A stretch of DNA of 64,000 bases, from assembly GCF_031180975.1 (NCBI RefSeq), contig NZ_JAPSLI010000001.1, forward strand, positions 527,197 to 591,196, written 5' to 3'. This document shows, one piece after another, positions 16,681 through 24,784 of this stretch. The DNA comes from Microbacterium sp. GTDB lineage: Bacteria > Actinomycetota > Actinomycetes > Actinomycetales > Microbacteriaceae. The translations under genes and the position numbers were made by a program. Each line of letters opens with the position of its first letter. Position 1 is the first letter of the stretch. Below the pieces are notes generated by a model. That model was not told the origin of the DNA. It did no database searches and saw only the letters and a list, made by a program, of their open reading frames with translations.

Positions 16681-17780
16681 AACAGATCACACTCGAGAAC
16701 CTGCACTGCACGAAGACCGAGGACTGGACCGGCGCCGACGAGTGCCGGCTGGAGGTGTACAACGACGGCGAGCTGCACTTCGCCTACCGGCGTGACCTCG
16801 ACAACGGGCAGGACTGGGCGCTGAACGCAGCCCTGCTGTTCTCCAGCAGCTGCACGCTGCGGCTGTTCGACGAGGACGGCGACTTCCCGGGCGACGACGA
16901 CGACGCCTTGGGCATCGTGGCGATCGGTCCGGTCGACACGCAGCACGCAACCGCGACGTTCCGGCAGGACGACGCCGACTACACACTGACCTACAGCGTC
17001 ATCGACCGCTCCGACATCACCGCGAGCGACCTCGCGACGTTCGCCATCGACCAGTTCGAGGCATCCGCCGCGCCCTCGATGTGGCCCGGACTGAACAAGG
17101 CCGACATCATCCAGGACCTGCGCGACCGGCGGTGGAACCCGACGCACATCAACCAGGTCAACTCCAACTTCTGCGGTCCGACGTCGATCGTGTTCGAGCT
17201 GGCGCGCACCCAGCCGCGCCGGTATGTCGACCTGTGCCGGCAGCTGTTCGAGACCGGAGGGTTCTGGTCGCGCACTCACCGCGTGGACGCGCCGGACGGT
17301 CTGCGCTCCACGCACGCCGGGCAGAACATGCGCCCCGCCGATTGGATGCTCATCGCGACGATGCGCAACAGCGAGAACGCCGTGTTCGGGGTGTCGCCGA
17401 GCTCCACGGGCGTCACGAGCATGATCGAGGGGATGACCACACCGTGGGAGATGGAGGGCTGGACCAGCGAACTGTTGCTGAAGGACAACGTGTCCAACAG
17501 CACCACCTTCGTGTGGGGCGAGTTCGACGCGATCCGTTATGCGCACCAGGTGTGGGCGGGTGGCGGCAGCGCGTTCGTCATGATCCACTCCGACATGTTC
17601 TCGGCGCCGTCCGGGATCGTGCCGCCATGGCCCGACCACTGGGTGGTGTACGCCGGCGGTCTCGACGAGAGCGGCGGGCGCATCCGGTTCAGCGTGTACT
17701 CGTGGGGGAACATCTACCCGCTGGATCTGACGCTCGACCACTTCGAGAACTGCATGTTCGGCATCGTGACCGGATTCTGA
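16677..17780 (+). CDS. C2-like domain plus papain-like cysteine peptidase (protein I)
   Basis: 367 residues, ATGA overlap with the previous gene. Residues 1-112 match bacterial C2-like beta-sandwich domains: ITLENLHCTKTEDWTGADEC, the acidic LFDEDGDFPGDDDDALG turn (63-79) and DDADYTLTYSVI. The C-terminal domain has the order expected of papain-fold peptidases: Cys166 in NSNFCGPTS opening a long helix, His321 in PPWPDHWVVYAGG, and YSWGN (341-345), close to the Asn-Ser-Trp-Gly box, with Asn345 displaced. Length and motifs suggest an active enzyme. No signal peptide or propeptide is visible, so it should act in the cytosol or leave by a non-classical route. Last gene of the plus-strand operon, ending 3 bp from the convergent lipoprotein gene. 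Confidence 0.75.
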   Translation: MKQITLENLHCTKTEDWTGADECRLEVYNDGELHFAYRRDLDNGQDWALNAALLFSSSCTLRLFDEDGDFPGDDDDALGIVAIGPVDTQHATATFRQDDADYTLTYSVIDRSDITASDLATFAIDQFEASAAPSMWPGLNKADIIQDLRDRRWNPTHINQVNSNFCGPTSIVFELARTQPRRYVDLCRQLFETGGFWSRTHRVDAPDGLRSTHAGQNMRPADWMLIATMRNSENAVFGVSPSSTGVTSMIEGMTTPWEMEGWTSELLLKDNVSNSTTFVWGEFDAIRYAHQVWAGGGSAFVMIHSDMFSAPSGIVPPWPDHWVVYAGGLDESGGRIRFSVYSWGNIYPLDLTLDHFENCMFGIVTGF

Positions 17781-17783
17781 GGA

Positions 17784-18668
17784 TCATCCGGTCGGCTGCG
17801 CGTCGATCGCCGCCAGGCGTTCGTCGATCTGCGCTCTGGTCCGCTCCGGGAGGAGGCAGCCGGCCATGGCGGGGTCTGCTCGATCCGGTGGAGGGACCAG
17901 CAGTCCGACGATGCTGCCGACCGGCAGGGTCGTGCCGGCGGCCGGCGCCTGTCCCTGCACCGGCGGGTTGCAGTCGCTGACGACTCCGAGGTCGGGGTCG
18001 GCGAGCACCTCGCCCACCAGCCCCTTCTCGGTGAGGATGCTGAGCGCGTCGTTCATCGGCACGCCGGCGAGGTTATCGACCATCGCCGGTCCCTCCGGCG
18101 GCGACGGCGGTTCCGGCGCCATCGGGCGGTAGTCGCGCGGGGCGCGCCGGAGGTGGCGGTCGATCGTGGCGCGGATGTCGCCACTGGGAGAGAGCACGGG
18201 GTTCTCGGCGTCCACCGGTGCGATGCCGTAAGAGGCGAGCAGCTCGACGGTCTCCCGCACGACGAACGTGATGATCTCCGGGTCGTCCTGTTCGTCCACG
18301 TCGGTCACCGCGACGGCCACCCTCGGCACCACGCTTCCGGCGAGGCCGGCGACGGCCTCCCGCGTCGGCGGCAACGGGCCGTCGACGCCGCTCACGACGA
18401 CGAGCACCAGGTCGGTGGTCGACGTGACGCCCTCCCCTGCGTCGGCCACGTTGTAGCCGAGGTCCTCCAAGTCGAGACCGAGGTCCTCCATCGCGAAGCC
18501 GCGCATGCCGATGAGCAGCAGCTCCGCAGGGTCTGCTGAGGTCGGTTCCGGCGATGGCGCGGGCGCAGCGGTGGTGCATCCGCCGAGCCCTGCCGCCAGC
18601 GCCAGGGCGAGTGCGGCGACAAGGGCGCGGGTCGGAGTCCTGCGGGCGGCGCGCGACGACAGGTTCAT
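17784..18668 (-). CDS. Lipoprotein with degenerate EF-Tu-like segment and PASTA domain
   Basis: 294 residues. The signal sequence has an RR-containing n-region and lipobox GLGG-Cys31, so the protein is probably anchored outside the membrane. Residues 70-170 resemble the second half of the EF-Tu GTPase domain: DLVLVVVSGVDGPLPPTRE, then VPRVAVAVTDVDEQDDPEI and ELLASYGI follow EF-Tu's order DGPMPQTRE, VPYIIVFLNKxD, DDEELLELV and ELLSxY. The P-loop and switch I half is absent, and NKxD is replaced by TDVD, so nucleotide binding is unlikely. Residues 190-262 fit a PASTA domain (VDNLAGVPMNDALSILTEKG, then PPVQGQAPAAGTTLPVGS), which in Ser/Thr kinases and PBPs binds muropeptides. Last gene of the minus-strand operon, 3 bp after the hydrolase. 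Confidence 0.7.
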   Translation of the reverse strand: MNLSSRAARRTPTRALVAALALALAAGLGGCTTAAPAPSPEPTSADPAELLLIGMRGFAMEDLGLDLEDLGYNVADAGEGVTSTTDLVLVVVSGVDGPLPPTREAVAGLAGSVVPRVAVAVTDVDEQDDPEIITFVVRETVELLASYGIAPVDAENPVLSPSGDIRATIDRHLRRAPRDYRPMAPEPPSPPEGPAMVDNLAGVPMNDALSILTEKGLVGEVLADPDLGVVSDCNPPVQGQAPAAGTTLPVGSIVGLLVPPPDRADPAMAGCLLPERTRAQIDERLAAIDAQPTG

Positions 18669-18671
18669 GGG

Positions 18672-20192
18672 TCACTCCCCGGTGAGCCAGGCGAGAAGGC
18701 GCTCGGAGGTCGCTGCCTTCTCGAAGTAGTTGCTGTGGTGCACGCCGGTGGCGCCCGCGAAGGAATGCACGCGGTCGCCGGCGAGCGGGAAGACCGGGTC
18801 GGCGCTCCCCTCGGAGACCCCGAGCGTCGGCACCACCAGGTCGTTCGCGGCGCCGCCGAAGACGCGATCGACGACGGCATCCTTCGCGGTGTCGCGCACC
18901 ATCGCCCAGAAGGGGCCGGACCGGTCGGGCCGGTAGTCCGCCGCGATGGAGTAGTACTCCGCGCGGGGGCGGCGGCCAGCGTTGATGCGCTCGATGAACG
19001 CGCCTTGCGGGGCCATCGACGTCAGCCCCGGAAGTCCGTTCAGCGCGGCGTGGCCCACCATCTTCACCACGGTCAGGATCGCCTCGAGAACACCCGCGAC
19101 GATCTCGGCCGGCCCTGGTGGCGCCATGTTCAGCAGAGTGGTGCACCGATCGAGGAAGGCGATCATGTGGTCGGCGTCGGCGAGCGCGGTGCCGTGGTTG
19201 GGCGCGGCGACGAAGACGGCCTTCTCGACGTGCAGGCCGGGCACGCCGGCATCCGCGAGCTCGCCGGCGAGCACCCGCGTGACCAGCCCGCCCCGGCTGT
19301 GCGAGACGACATCGACCTCCAGGTCGATCCCGTGCGGGATCCGGGCGGCGAGCTCGGCCGCGTTCTGCTGCGGTGTGTGCGACAGGGTGAAGTGGTCGAA
19401 CGCGAGCAGGCGGCCCTGGTAGCGGCGGTGCAGCTCCTGCATCGTCTGGTCGGGCAGCTGGTGGAAGGCGGCGTGCGAGCGCGAGAACGTCCCGTGCACG
19501 AACAGCAGAGCGCGCCCCCTCCCGAGGCGGTTCCAGTCCGTTTCGCCGAGCGGGACGGATGCCGGGCGGCGGAACGAGTCCGGCAGGAAGGAGCGCACCA
19601 GGTAGGGGCGGCGCGCGCTCTCCCACCGGTTCGCGAAGTGCTCGGTGACCGGCCCGAGGACGGCATCCACCACGGGGTAGACGAGCACCTTGAGCAGCTT
19701 GCGTCCGAGCGCGCCGAACAGGCCGCGCTCGCCCGCCTCGGCCGGCGGGACGGGTGTCGACTGCCGGATGACGAAGCGCTTGACGCCGCCCGCTCCGCGC
19801 GTGCTCGGCGGTTCGACGGCGTGGTCGGCCGACTCGGGGAAGCTCCACGACACCGCGCCCGCTTCGTCGAGCACCACGACGACCTGCCCGACCTCCGGGC
19901 CGAGATCGGGCGTCTCCAGGACGAACGCGTCCTCGCCGGCGGCCGTGCGCGTCTGCGGGGCGGACGGCGGAGGCGGCACCTCACGGACGTCGAGGTCGAA
20001 GTTCATGATCTCTGCGAAGCCGCTCAGCCCGAACGCCAGGTCGAGCGCCTGCGTCGCCTGCTCCGGCCCGCGGTCGGCGGCTCCCGGCGGGCGCGGCGGG
20101 CGTGCTGTGACGGTGCCCACCAGGCCGGGAGCCGTGATGCGGTAGCCGGGCGCCACATCTACGCCGGTGCCGGTGCCATCGAGGGGGATCAT
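18672..20192 (-). CDS. Alpha/beta-hydrolase (lipase/esterase-like) with N-terminal extension
   Basis: 506 residues. The ATG at 20192 is chosen for GGAGG 7 nt upstream. The N-terminal 200 residues are a beta-rich domain of unknown role (LDLAFGLSGF, VVVVLDEAGAVSWSFPESAD, KRFVIRQSTPV). The hydrolase fold starts at RALLFVHGTFS (about 227-237; His-Gly oxyanion strand). Nucleophile elbow SHSRGG gives Ser299, NDLVVPTLG gives Asp451, and GVHHSNYF gives His485 or His486, a complete catalytic triad. FVAAPNHGT after the elbow is typical of PGAP1/lipase-like hydrolases. No signal peptide, so it is predicted to be cytosolic. It lies 25 bp downstream of the CHAT protease gene and 3 bp upstream of the lipoprotein. 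Substrate unknown. Confidence 0.8.
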   Translation of the reverse strand: MIPLDGTGTGVDVAPGYRITAPGLVGTVTARPPRPPGAADRGPEQATQALDLAFGLSGFAEIMNFDLDVREVPPPPSAPQTRTAAGEDAFVLETPDLGPEVGQVVVVLDEAGAVSWSFPESADHAVEPPSTRGAGGVKRFVIRQSTPVPPAEAGERGLFGALGRKLLKVLVYPVVDAVLGPVTEHFANRWESARRPYLVRSFLPDSFRRPASVPLGETDWNRLGRGRALLFVHGTFSRSHAAFHQLPDQTMQELHRRYQGRLLAFDHFTLSHTPQQNAAELAARIPHGIDLEVDVVSHSRGGLVTRVLAGELADAGVPGLHVEKAVFVAAPNHGTALADADHMIAFLDRCTTLLNMAPPGPAEIVAGVLEAILTVVKMVGHAALNGLPGLTSMAPQGAFIERINAGRRPRAEYYSIAADYRPDRSGPFWAMVRDTAKDAVVDRVFGGAANDLVVPTLGVSEGSADPVFPLAGDRVHSFAGATGVHHSNYFEKAATSERLLAWLTGE

Positions 20193-20217
20193 CCGGTGCC
20201 TCCGTTTCCTCTCGCGC

Positions 20218-22608
20218 TCAGGCGGCCCTGGCCAGCACCAGGTTCGGGTGGCCGTAGTACACGTACGCGAGGTGCGTGGGCTGCGGCGTGGGCGCGGCGG
20301 GGTCGAACAGGGCGCGACGCCGCCGCAGCACCTCCGCGACGGGCACCCGGTCGTCGAGCGCCGCGCGGTAGAACCCGAGCGCGGTGTCCTTGGCGATCTG
20401 GTCGTCGATGTTCCACAGCGGCGCGACGAAGCCGCTCGCACCGGTGCGCAGGAACGCGGTGGCGAGTCCGCCGGCGTCGTCGAGGAGCTCGGTGGTCTGG
20501 CCGACCTGGCAGGCGTTGATGAAGACGAAGCTGCCGCGCAGCCGACTGCCGGCGACGTAGAGCGCGTCGAGGCGGGCATGCCCCTCGTTCAACACGATCC
20601 CGTTGAAGCGGGGGTTCGGGTCGATCTGCCCGTGGCACGCGAAGTGCACGATGTCGGGGACGACCGGCGCGCCGTCGCGGACCAGGGTGCCGTCGAAAAG
20701 CGCGTCGATCTCGCCCAGGGTGGCGACGAGACGGACGGCGCGGTACAGAGCCGCGAGTTCGTCGCCCTCCTCCATCGCCTTCGGCAGTGCGCGCTGACCG
20801 CTGGTGGCCAGGTAGTCGCCGATGACGAGGGTCATCACCCGCACGTCCAGCGACTCCGGCGGCGGCAGCGGCGGGAACAGCAGTCCGCCGGCACCTCGGG
20901 GCCGCGGGGCGTTCCACCGGCTGATGGCGGTCTGCGCGCCGAGCAGGGGCGGCAGCGACGTATCCACCAGTTGCGGGTCGATGTAGTCCTGTTCGGTGGA
21001 CGCCAGCTCCCACGGGATGTAGGCGTCGGTGCTCACCAGAAGCACGGCCGGCGGGCGCCCCTCCTGCGCGGTCCGCTGCCAGACTGCGGCAAGCACCTGC
21101 CACGCCTCGGGCGGCACTTGATCGGCGATCGTCCTGGCGACGCCGAGCACCCGGTTGCCGACCGCGCCGGCGCCTGCGCTCTCGTGGATCAGCCGCACCT
21201 GCTGCATCGCGAACGACTTCGCGTTGTGCTGGCGGAACCGGGTGCGCACCGGCCGGTCGGGCACGGGGAGGCCGGCATGCCGGCTGTCGAACTGCCAGTC
21301 CAGCTGTGTGCTGTCGTCGTTCTCGGTCACCGTGATGACCAGATCGGGCGGACGCTCGGATTCGAGGACCTGCACGGGGGTGCTGAACCCGGGCACGGGC
21401 CCGGGGACCGGGCCGACGAGGGTGGGCGCGACACCGCCCGACGAGACGATGACGGCGTGCCAGGCGCGGCCGCATGGCAGGCCGCCGAACGAGAAGTCGA
21501 CCTGCAGCAGCGCGGATCCGATGGGGTCCTCGATCGGCTCCGGCGTGAGGGTGAAGGTCACCCGCTCGGATGCCGGGTCCGCGCGCACCACGTGCAGCAC
21601 GTCCCTGGTGCGCGTTGCCGAGAACCCGGGGGCGGTGATCGAGACGATCAGGTCGAACTCCGCCAGCGCGGTCTCGACGGTCACCGGCCCGCCCGCCGTC
21701 CCGGCGGCGGGCCGCGGGGCCAGCCCGACGACGACGTCGAACGGGCGCCCCACGACGACTTGGCCAGGGCTGTCGATGCGCGGGTGGGACGTGAAAGGCG
21801 CGGCCGGGTCGTCGATGATCGGGATCGTCTGCGTCGTGGTGTCCACCCGAGGCGCGTCGCCTCCTGGCGCTGGTGGCGTGAACGACGGGGCGGATGCCGG
21901 TGGCGGAGAAGCGGCGGGCGGAGAGGCGGCAGGCGGAGGCGCGGTGGGTGGCGGAGGGGCCGCCGGGGCCGGTGGCGGAGGGGCGGATGCCGGTGGCGGA
22001 GAGGCGGCAGGCGGAGGCGCGGCGGGCGGCGGGGCGGCCGGCGCAGGCGCGGCCGGCGGCGGAGCCCCGTCCGGCTGGATCAGCGGGTCGGGGACCGGTA
22101 CGAACCCGGGGACGGGGACGACGCCGGTGATCGGGCCGGGTTCCCGCCGCGGCGGCGGGGACGGCAGGGCGGGCGCCGGAAGGGGGATGGGACCCGTCGG
22201 CGGGGGCGCCATGGCCGGAGGCAGGTAGGGGGCAGGCGGCGCGCCGACGCGCTCGTCTCCGACGTCCCCTCGCCCGCCGGCATCCGCGACCAGCAGCCCT
22301 TCGACGCCGGCCCCGTCGAGTACGACCGTGATCGCCCCGTCCGCGGCATCCGGTCGACGGGCGATGTCGACGAGCTGCACGGACCGCAGTGCCCTCTGCT
22401 GTCGCAGGCCGAGGGCGTCGATCACCGTGGCGTCGCCGTCGCGGGCGGCCAGGCTGCGGATCGATCCCGCGCGCACCGCGTGGAAGAGGGGGCCGTAGTC
22501 CGCGCGGCGGCGCACCACGACGTAGGCGTCGTCGGATAGAGCCGCCGTACGGACGGCGGCGTCGGCCATGCGCTGGTGCCCGTCGACGGTCACCGTGGAG
22601 ACGAACAT
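20218..22608 (-). CDS. CHAT domain (caspase-like) cysteine protease with proline-rich linker
   Basis: 796 residues from ATG 22608; the frame stays open to an ATG at 22758, so the start is uncertain. Order: an N-terminal alpha/beta domain of about 120 residues (DDAYVVVRRRADYG, DGAITVVLDGAGVEGLLV), a Pro/Ala linker of about 130 residues, a beta-sandwich (GRPFDVVVGLAPRP to GRAWHAVIV), then the CHAT domain over the last 320 residues. The catalytic dyad is visible as His659 in DIVHFACHGQ and Cys700 in FVFINACQVGQ, followed by the expected GLATAFLRTGASGFVAPLW block. CHAT proteases are caspase/separase relatives in bacterial conflict and regulated-cell-death systems. It heads the minus-strand operon with the hydrolase and PASTA lipoprotein, so it probably acts with them. 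Confidence 0.85.
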   Translation of the reverse strand: MFVSTVTVDGHQRMADAAVRTAALSDDAYVVVRRRADYGPLFHAVRAGSIRSLAARDGDATVIDALGLRQQRALRSVQLVDIARRPDAADGAITVVLDGAGVEGLLVADAGGRGDVGDERVGAPPAPYLPPAMAPPPTGPIPLPAPALPSPPPRREPGPITGVVPVPGFVPVPDPLIQPDGAPPPAAPAPAAPPPAAPPPAASPPPASAPPPPAPAAPPPPTAPPPAASPPAASPPPASAPSFTPPAPGGDAPRVDTTTQTIPIIDDPAAPFTSHPRIDSPGQVVVGRPFDVVVGLAPRPAAGTAGGPVTVETALAEFDLIVSITAPGFSATRTRDVLHVVRADPASERVTFTLTPEPIEDPIGSALLQVDFSFGGLPCGRAWHAVIVSSGGVAPTLVGPVPGPVPGFSTPVQVLESERPPDLVITVTENDDSTQLDWQFDSRHAGLPVPDRPVRTRFRQHNAKSFAMQQVRLIHESAGAGAVGNRVLGVARTIADQVPPEAWQVLAAVWQRTAQEGRPPAVLLVSTDAYIPWELASTEQDYIDPQLVDTSLPPLLGAQTAISRWNAPRPRGAGGLLFPPLPPPESLDVRVMTLVIGDYLATSGQRALPKAMEEGDELAALYRAVRLVATLGEIDALFDGTLVRDGAPVVPDIVHFACHGQIDPNPRFNGIVLNEGHARLDALYVAGSRLRGSFVFINACQVGQTTELLDDAGGLATAFLRTGASGFVAPLWNIDDQIAKDTALGFYRAALDDRVPVAEVLRRRRALFDPAAPTPQPTHLAYVYYGHPNLVLARAA
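21885..22075 (-). repeat. Low-complexity Pro/Ala coding repeat in the CHAT protein linker
   Basis: Degenerate direct repeats of a GGTGGCGGAG-type unit on the plus strand encode the PPPAASPPPAS-like linker on the minus strand. Longer units recur around 21889 and 21986. Replication slippage would alter linker length without a frameshift where the unit is a multiple of three. Confidence 0.6.
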
Positions 22609-22860
22609 GGCCCCTGCCCGCCCAGTGCGGGATGAGAGTGCGCGGTGCGCGGATGGACCGGCGACGGTTCGGACGGCGTGCTCATCGGGGCTCCCTCTGC
22701 CGGGCATGGGGACCAGTGAAAGAGCGATGTGACGAGCGACAGACGGCGGTGTCCTCATGCGTGCCTGCGCCCATCATCCTCGCTTCCGCCCGGCCGCGCC
22801 AGTGCTTTCGCTGGCGGGGCGAGGACGGACGGGGCGGGCGCTGGCGCGCGGCGGTGACGC

Positions 22861-22995
22861 CTACAGCTCGACGGGCGGATCGGGCTCCGCGTCGGCGAGC
22901 TCGGGGTGGCGGGCGAGGTTCACGGTGGCGGCGATCAGACCGCCCCAGACCGTGACCATCGCGACGATCATCATGACGACGGCTGCGGTGGTCAT
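22861..22995 (-). CDS. MetS-like small subunit of the NSS-family transporter
   Basis: 44 residues with one membrane helix (AAVVMMIVAMVTVWGGLIAATV) and an acidic, proline-containing tail. Its ATG overlaps the stop of the large transporter gene (ATGA), the arrangement of MetP/MetS in actinobacteria, in which the small subunit is needed for methionine/alanine uptake by the NSS carrier. Length, topology and coupling all agree. The exact substrate of this pair is not evident from sequence. Confidence 0.8.
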   Translation of the reverse strand: MTTAAVVMMIVAMVTVWGGLIAATVNLARHPELADAEPDPPVEL

Positions 22996-24614
22996 GCGTC
23001 CGCTCCCCTCTGTCCGGCCCGCTCCATAGGGACCGCACTGGTCTCCGGATCCGGATCGTACTGCTCCACGTCGAGGAACTCGTCGTAGTCGGGGTCGTCC
23101 TTGGCGTGCGACCGGCCTCCCCACGGCAGCAGCGACAGCAGCACCGCGAGGACGATCAGCGCGACGACCATGCCCCAGCCGAAGATGCCGAGGAACCAGC
23201 CGGGGTAGTCGCCGTACGGCGCGGAGATCTTGGCGATGAGCTCGCTGATGAACAGGTAGCCGAGCACGACCGGCGCAAGGACGCCGACCAGCAGCATCCA
23301 GAACCAGCCGATCTTGAAGCTCGAGCGGCGGTTGAGGTGCTCCTTCAGCATCGGCACGCGGCGCAGCAGCCAGGCGACGACGATCACCGCGACCAGTGCC
23401 ACCAGCATGATGCCGAACGCGTTGACGAAGGCATCCGTCGTGTCGAGCACGGTCAGGGCGGTCGTCGTCGAGAACAGCGCCATCGAGATGACCGCGATCG
23501 GGATCGAGACGACCAGGGTGGTGCGCACCCGGCCCCAGCCCAGCTTGTCCTGCAGGGCGCCGACGACGACCTCCAGCACCGAGATCAGAGAGGTGACCCC
23601 GGCGAACACCAGGGCGCCGAAGAACAGGACGCCGATGATCGAGCCGCCCGTCGCCTGCGAGACGATCGTCGGGAAGGCGATGAACGCGAGCCCGATGCCG
23701 GACGAGGCCACGCCCGAGACCTCGGTGCCCTGCACCTGCGCCATGAAACCAAGGGCCGCGAACACGCCGATGCCGGCGAGGATCTCGAACCCGGAATTCG
23801 CGAAGGCGACGACCAGCCCAGAGCCGGTGAGGTCGGTCTTGCGCTTCAGGTACGACGCGTAGGTCACCATGATGCCGAAGGCGACCGATAGCGAGAAGAA
23901 GATGTGCCCGTAGGCGGAGGCCCACACGGCCGGGTTCGCCAGCGCCTCCCAGTTGGGCGTGAAGAACGCGTTCAGACCCTCCAGCGCGCCGGGGAGGAAC
24001 AGCGACTGCACGACGAGGATCGCGAACATCACGGTGAGCAGCGGCATGAGGATCAGGTTGGCGCGGCCGATGCCGCGCTTCACGCCGAGCGCCATGATGA
24101 CGATCACGGCGAGCCAGACGAACGCCAGCGGGATGCCCACCTGCGGGACGAACGTGGTGGAGACGCCGGCCTCTGCGACGTCGGCCGACTGCAGGAACTC
24201 GCCGAAGAAGAAGTCCTGCTCGTTGCCGGGCCCCCAGGTGAGCTGGGCGGAGAACCAGGTGTACATGGTGGCCCAGGCGATGATCGCGGCGTAGTAGCTG
24301 GCGATGACCACGCAGATGAGGACCTGCCACCACCCCAGCGGCTCCGCCGCCCGGTGCATGCGGCGGAACGCCAGCGGCGCGGAGCCGCGGAAGCGGTGGC
24401 CGATCGCGTAGTCGAAGAACAGTAGCGGGATGCCGGCGGTCAGCAGCGCGCACAGGTACGGGATGAGGAAGGCGCCACCGCCGCCCTCGTACGCGACGTA
24501 CGGGAACCGCCAGATGTTCCCGAGCCCGACGGCAGAGCCGATCGCGGAGAGGATGAACACGTTCCGCGAGCCGAACGCCTCGCGCTTCGTTGTGTGCGTT
24601 CTAGCGGTGGCCAT
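22992..24614 (-). CDS. Sodium-dependent NSS/SLC6-family amino-acid transporter, MetP-like
   Basis: 540 residues, about 12 membrane segments of the LeuT fold. The N-terminal signature is intact: SRNVFILSAIGSAVGLGNIWRFPYV, the unwound helix 1 that holds Na+ and substrate, followed by GGGGAFLIPYL. TM6 and TM8 regions appear as HIFFSLSVAFGIMVTYASYL and TSLISVLEVVVGAL. The acidic C-terminal tail (DDPDYDEFLDVEQYDPDPE) is cytosolic. ATG 24614 is taken because the signature begins about 15 residues later; upstream in-frame codons run into an unrelated region. Coupled to the MetS-like subunit, so methionine or alanine are the likeliest substrates, by analogy. Confidence 0.88.
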   Translation of the reverse strand: MATARTHTTKREAFGSRNVFILSAIGSAVGLGNIWRFPYVAYEGGGGAFLIPYLCALLTAGIPLLFFDYAIGHRFRGSAPLAFRRMHRAAEPLGWWQVLICVVIASYYAAIIAWATMYTWFSAQLTWGPGNEQDFFFGEFLQSADVAEAGVSTTFVPQVGIPLAFVWLAVIVIMALGVKRGIGRANLILMPLLTVMFAILVVQSLFLPGALEGLNAFFTPNWEALANPAVWASAYGHIFFSLSVAFGIMVTYASYLKRKTDLTGSGLVVAFANSGFEILAGIGVFAALGFMAQVQGTEVSGVASSGIGLAFIAFPTIVSQATGGSIIGVLFFGALVFAGVTSLISVLEVVVGALQDKLGWGRVRTTLVVSIPIAVISMALFSTTTALTVLDTTDAFVNAFGIMLVALVAVIVVAWLLRRVPMLKEHLNRRSSFKIGWFWMLLVGVLAPVVLGYLFISELIAKISAPYGDYPGWFLGIFGWGMVVALIVLAVLLSLLPWGGRSHAKDDPDYDEFLDVEQYDPDPETSAVPMERAGQRGADA

Positions 24615-24680
24615 GGGTGAGAGGTTACCGGAGAGGCCGCGGCGTGCGGGGGTGCACCGCTGGTGCCGGGAGGAACGAGG

Positions 24681-24707
24681 AAGGGTCCCCGCTACGCGAG
24701 AACCCTT
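24681..24707 (-). terminator. Hairpin, probably the original terminator of tRNA-Ser(GCU)
   Basis: AAGGGT (24681-24686) pairs with ACCCTT (24702-24707) around a GC-rich loop. It sits just 3' (minus strand) of the displaced copy of the tRNA-Ser 3' end at 24714, where a tRNA terminator belongs, and about 500 bp from the present tRNA gene. Confidence 0.45.
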
Positions 24708-24713
24708 CAGACG

Positions 24714-24740
24714 AATGGCGGAGACGGGGGTATTGGAATT
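24714..24740 (-). repeat. Partial copy of the tRNA-Ser(GCU) 3' end (att-like direct repeat)
   Basis: AATGGCGGAGACGG at 24714-24727 is identical to 25201-25214, which is the acceptor arm and CCA of the intact tRNA-Ser. The match continues with substitutions for about 12 more bases into the T arm. A copy of a tRNA 3' end beyond inserted DNA is the usual scar of tRNA-directed integration. Confidence 0.55.
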
Positions 24741-24784
24741 CACCACATCGTTGACAGCTGTTCGCTTGGATCGTGCGCGTGATC

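Noticed and set aside
22590..22685. A 31-codon frame with a GAGGGAG site overlapping the start of the CHAT gene
   Set aside because: It could be a leader peptide for coupling, but its sequence is Pro/Ser/His-rich and there is no supporting repeat or conservation to judge by.
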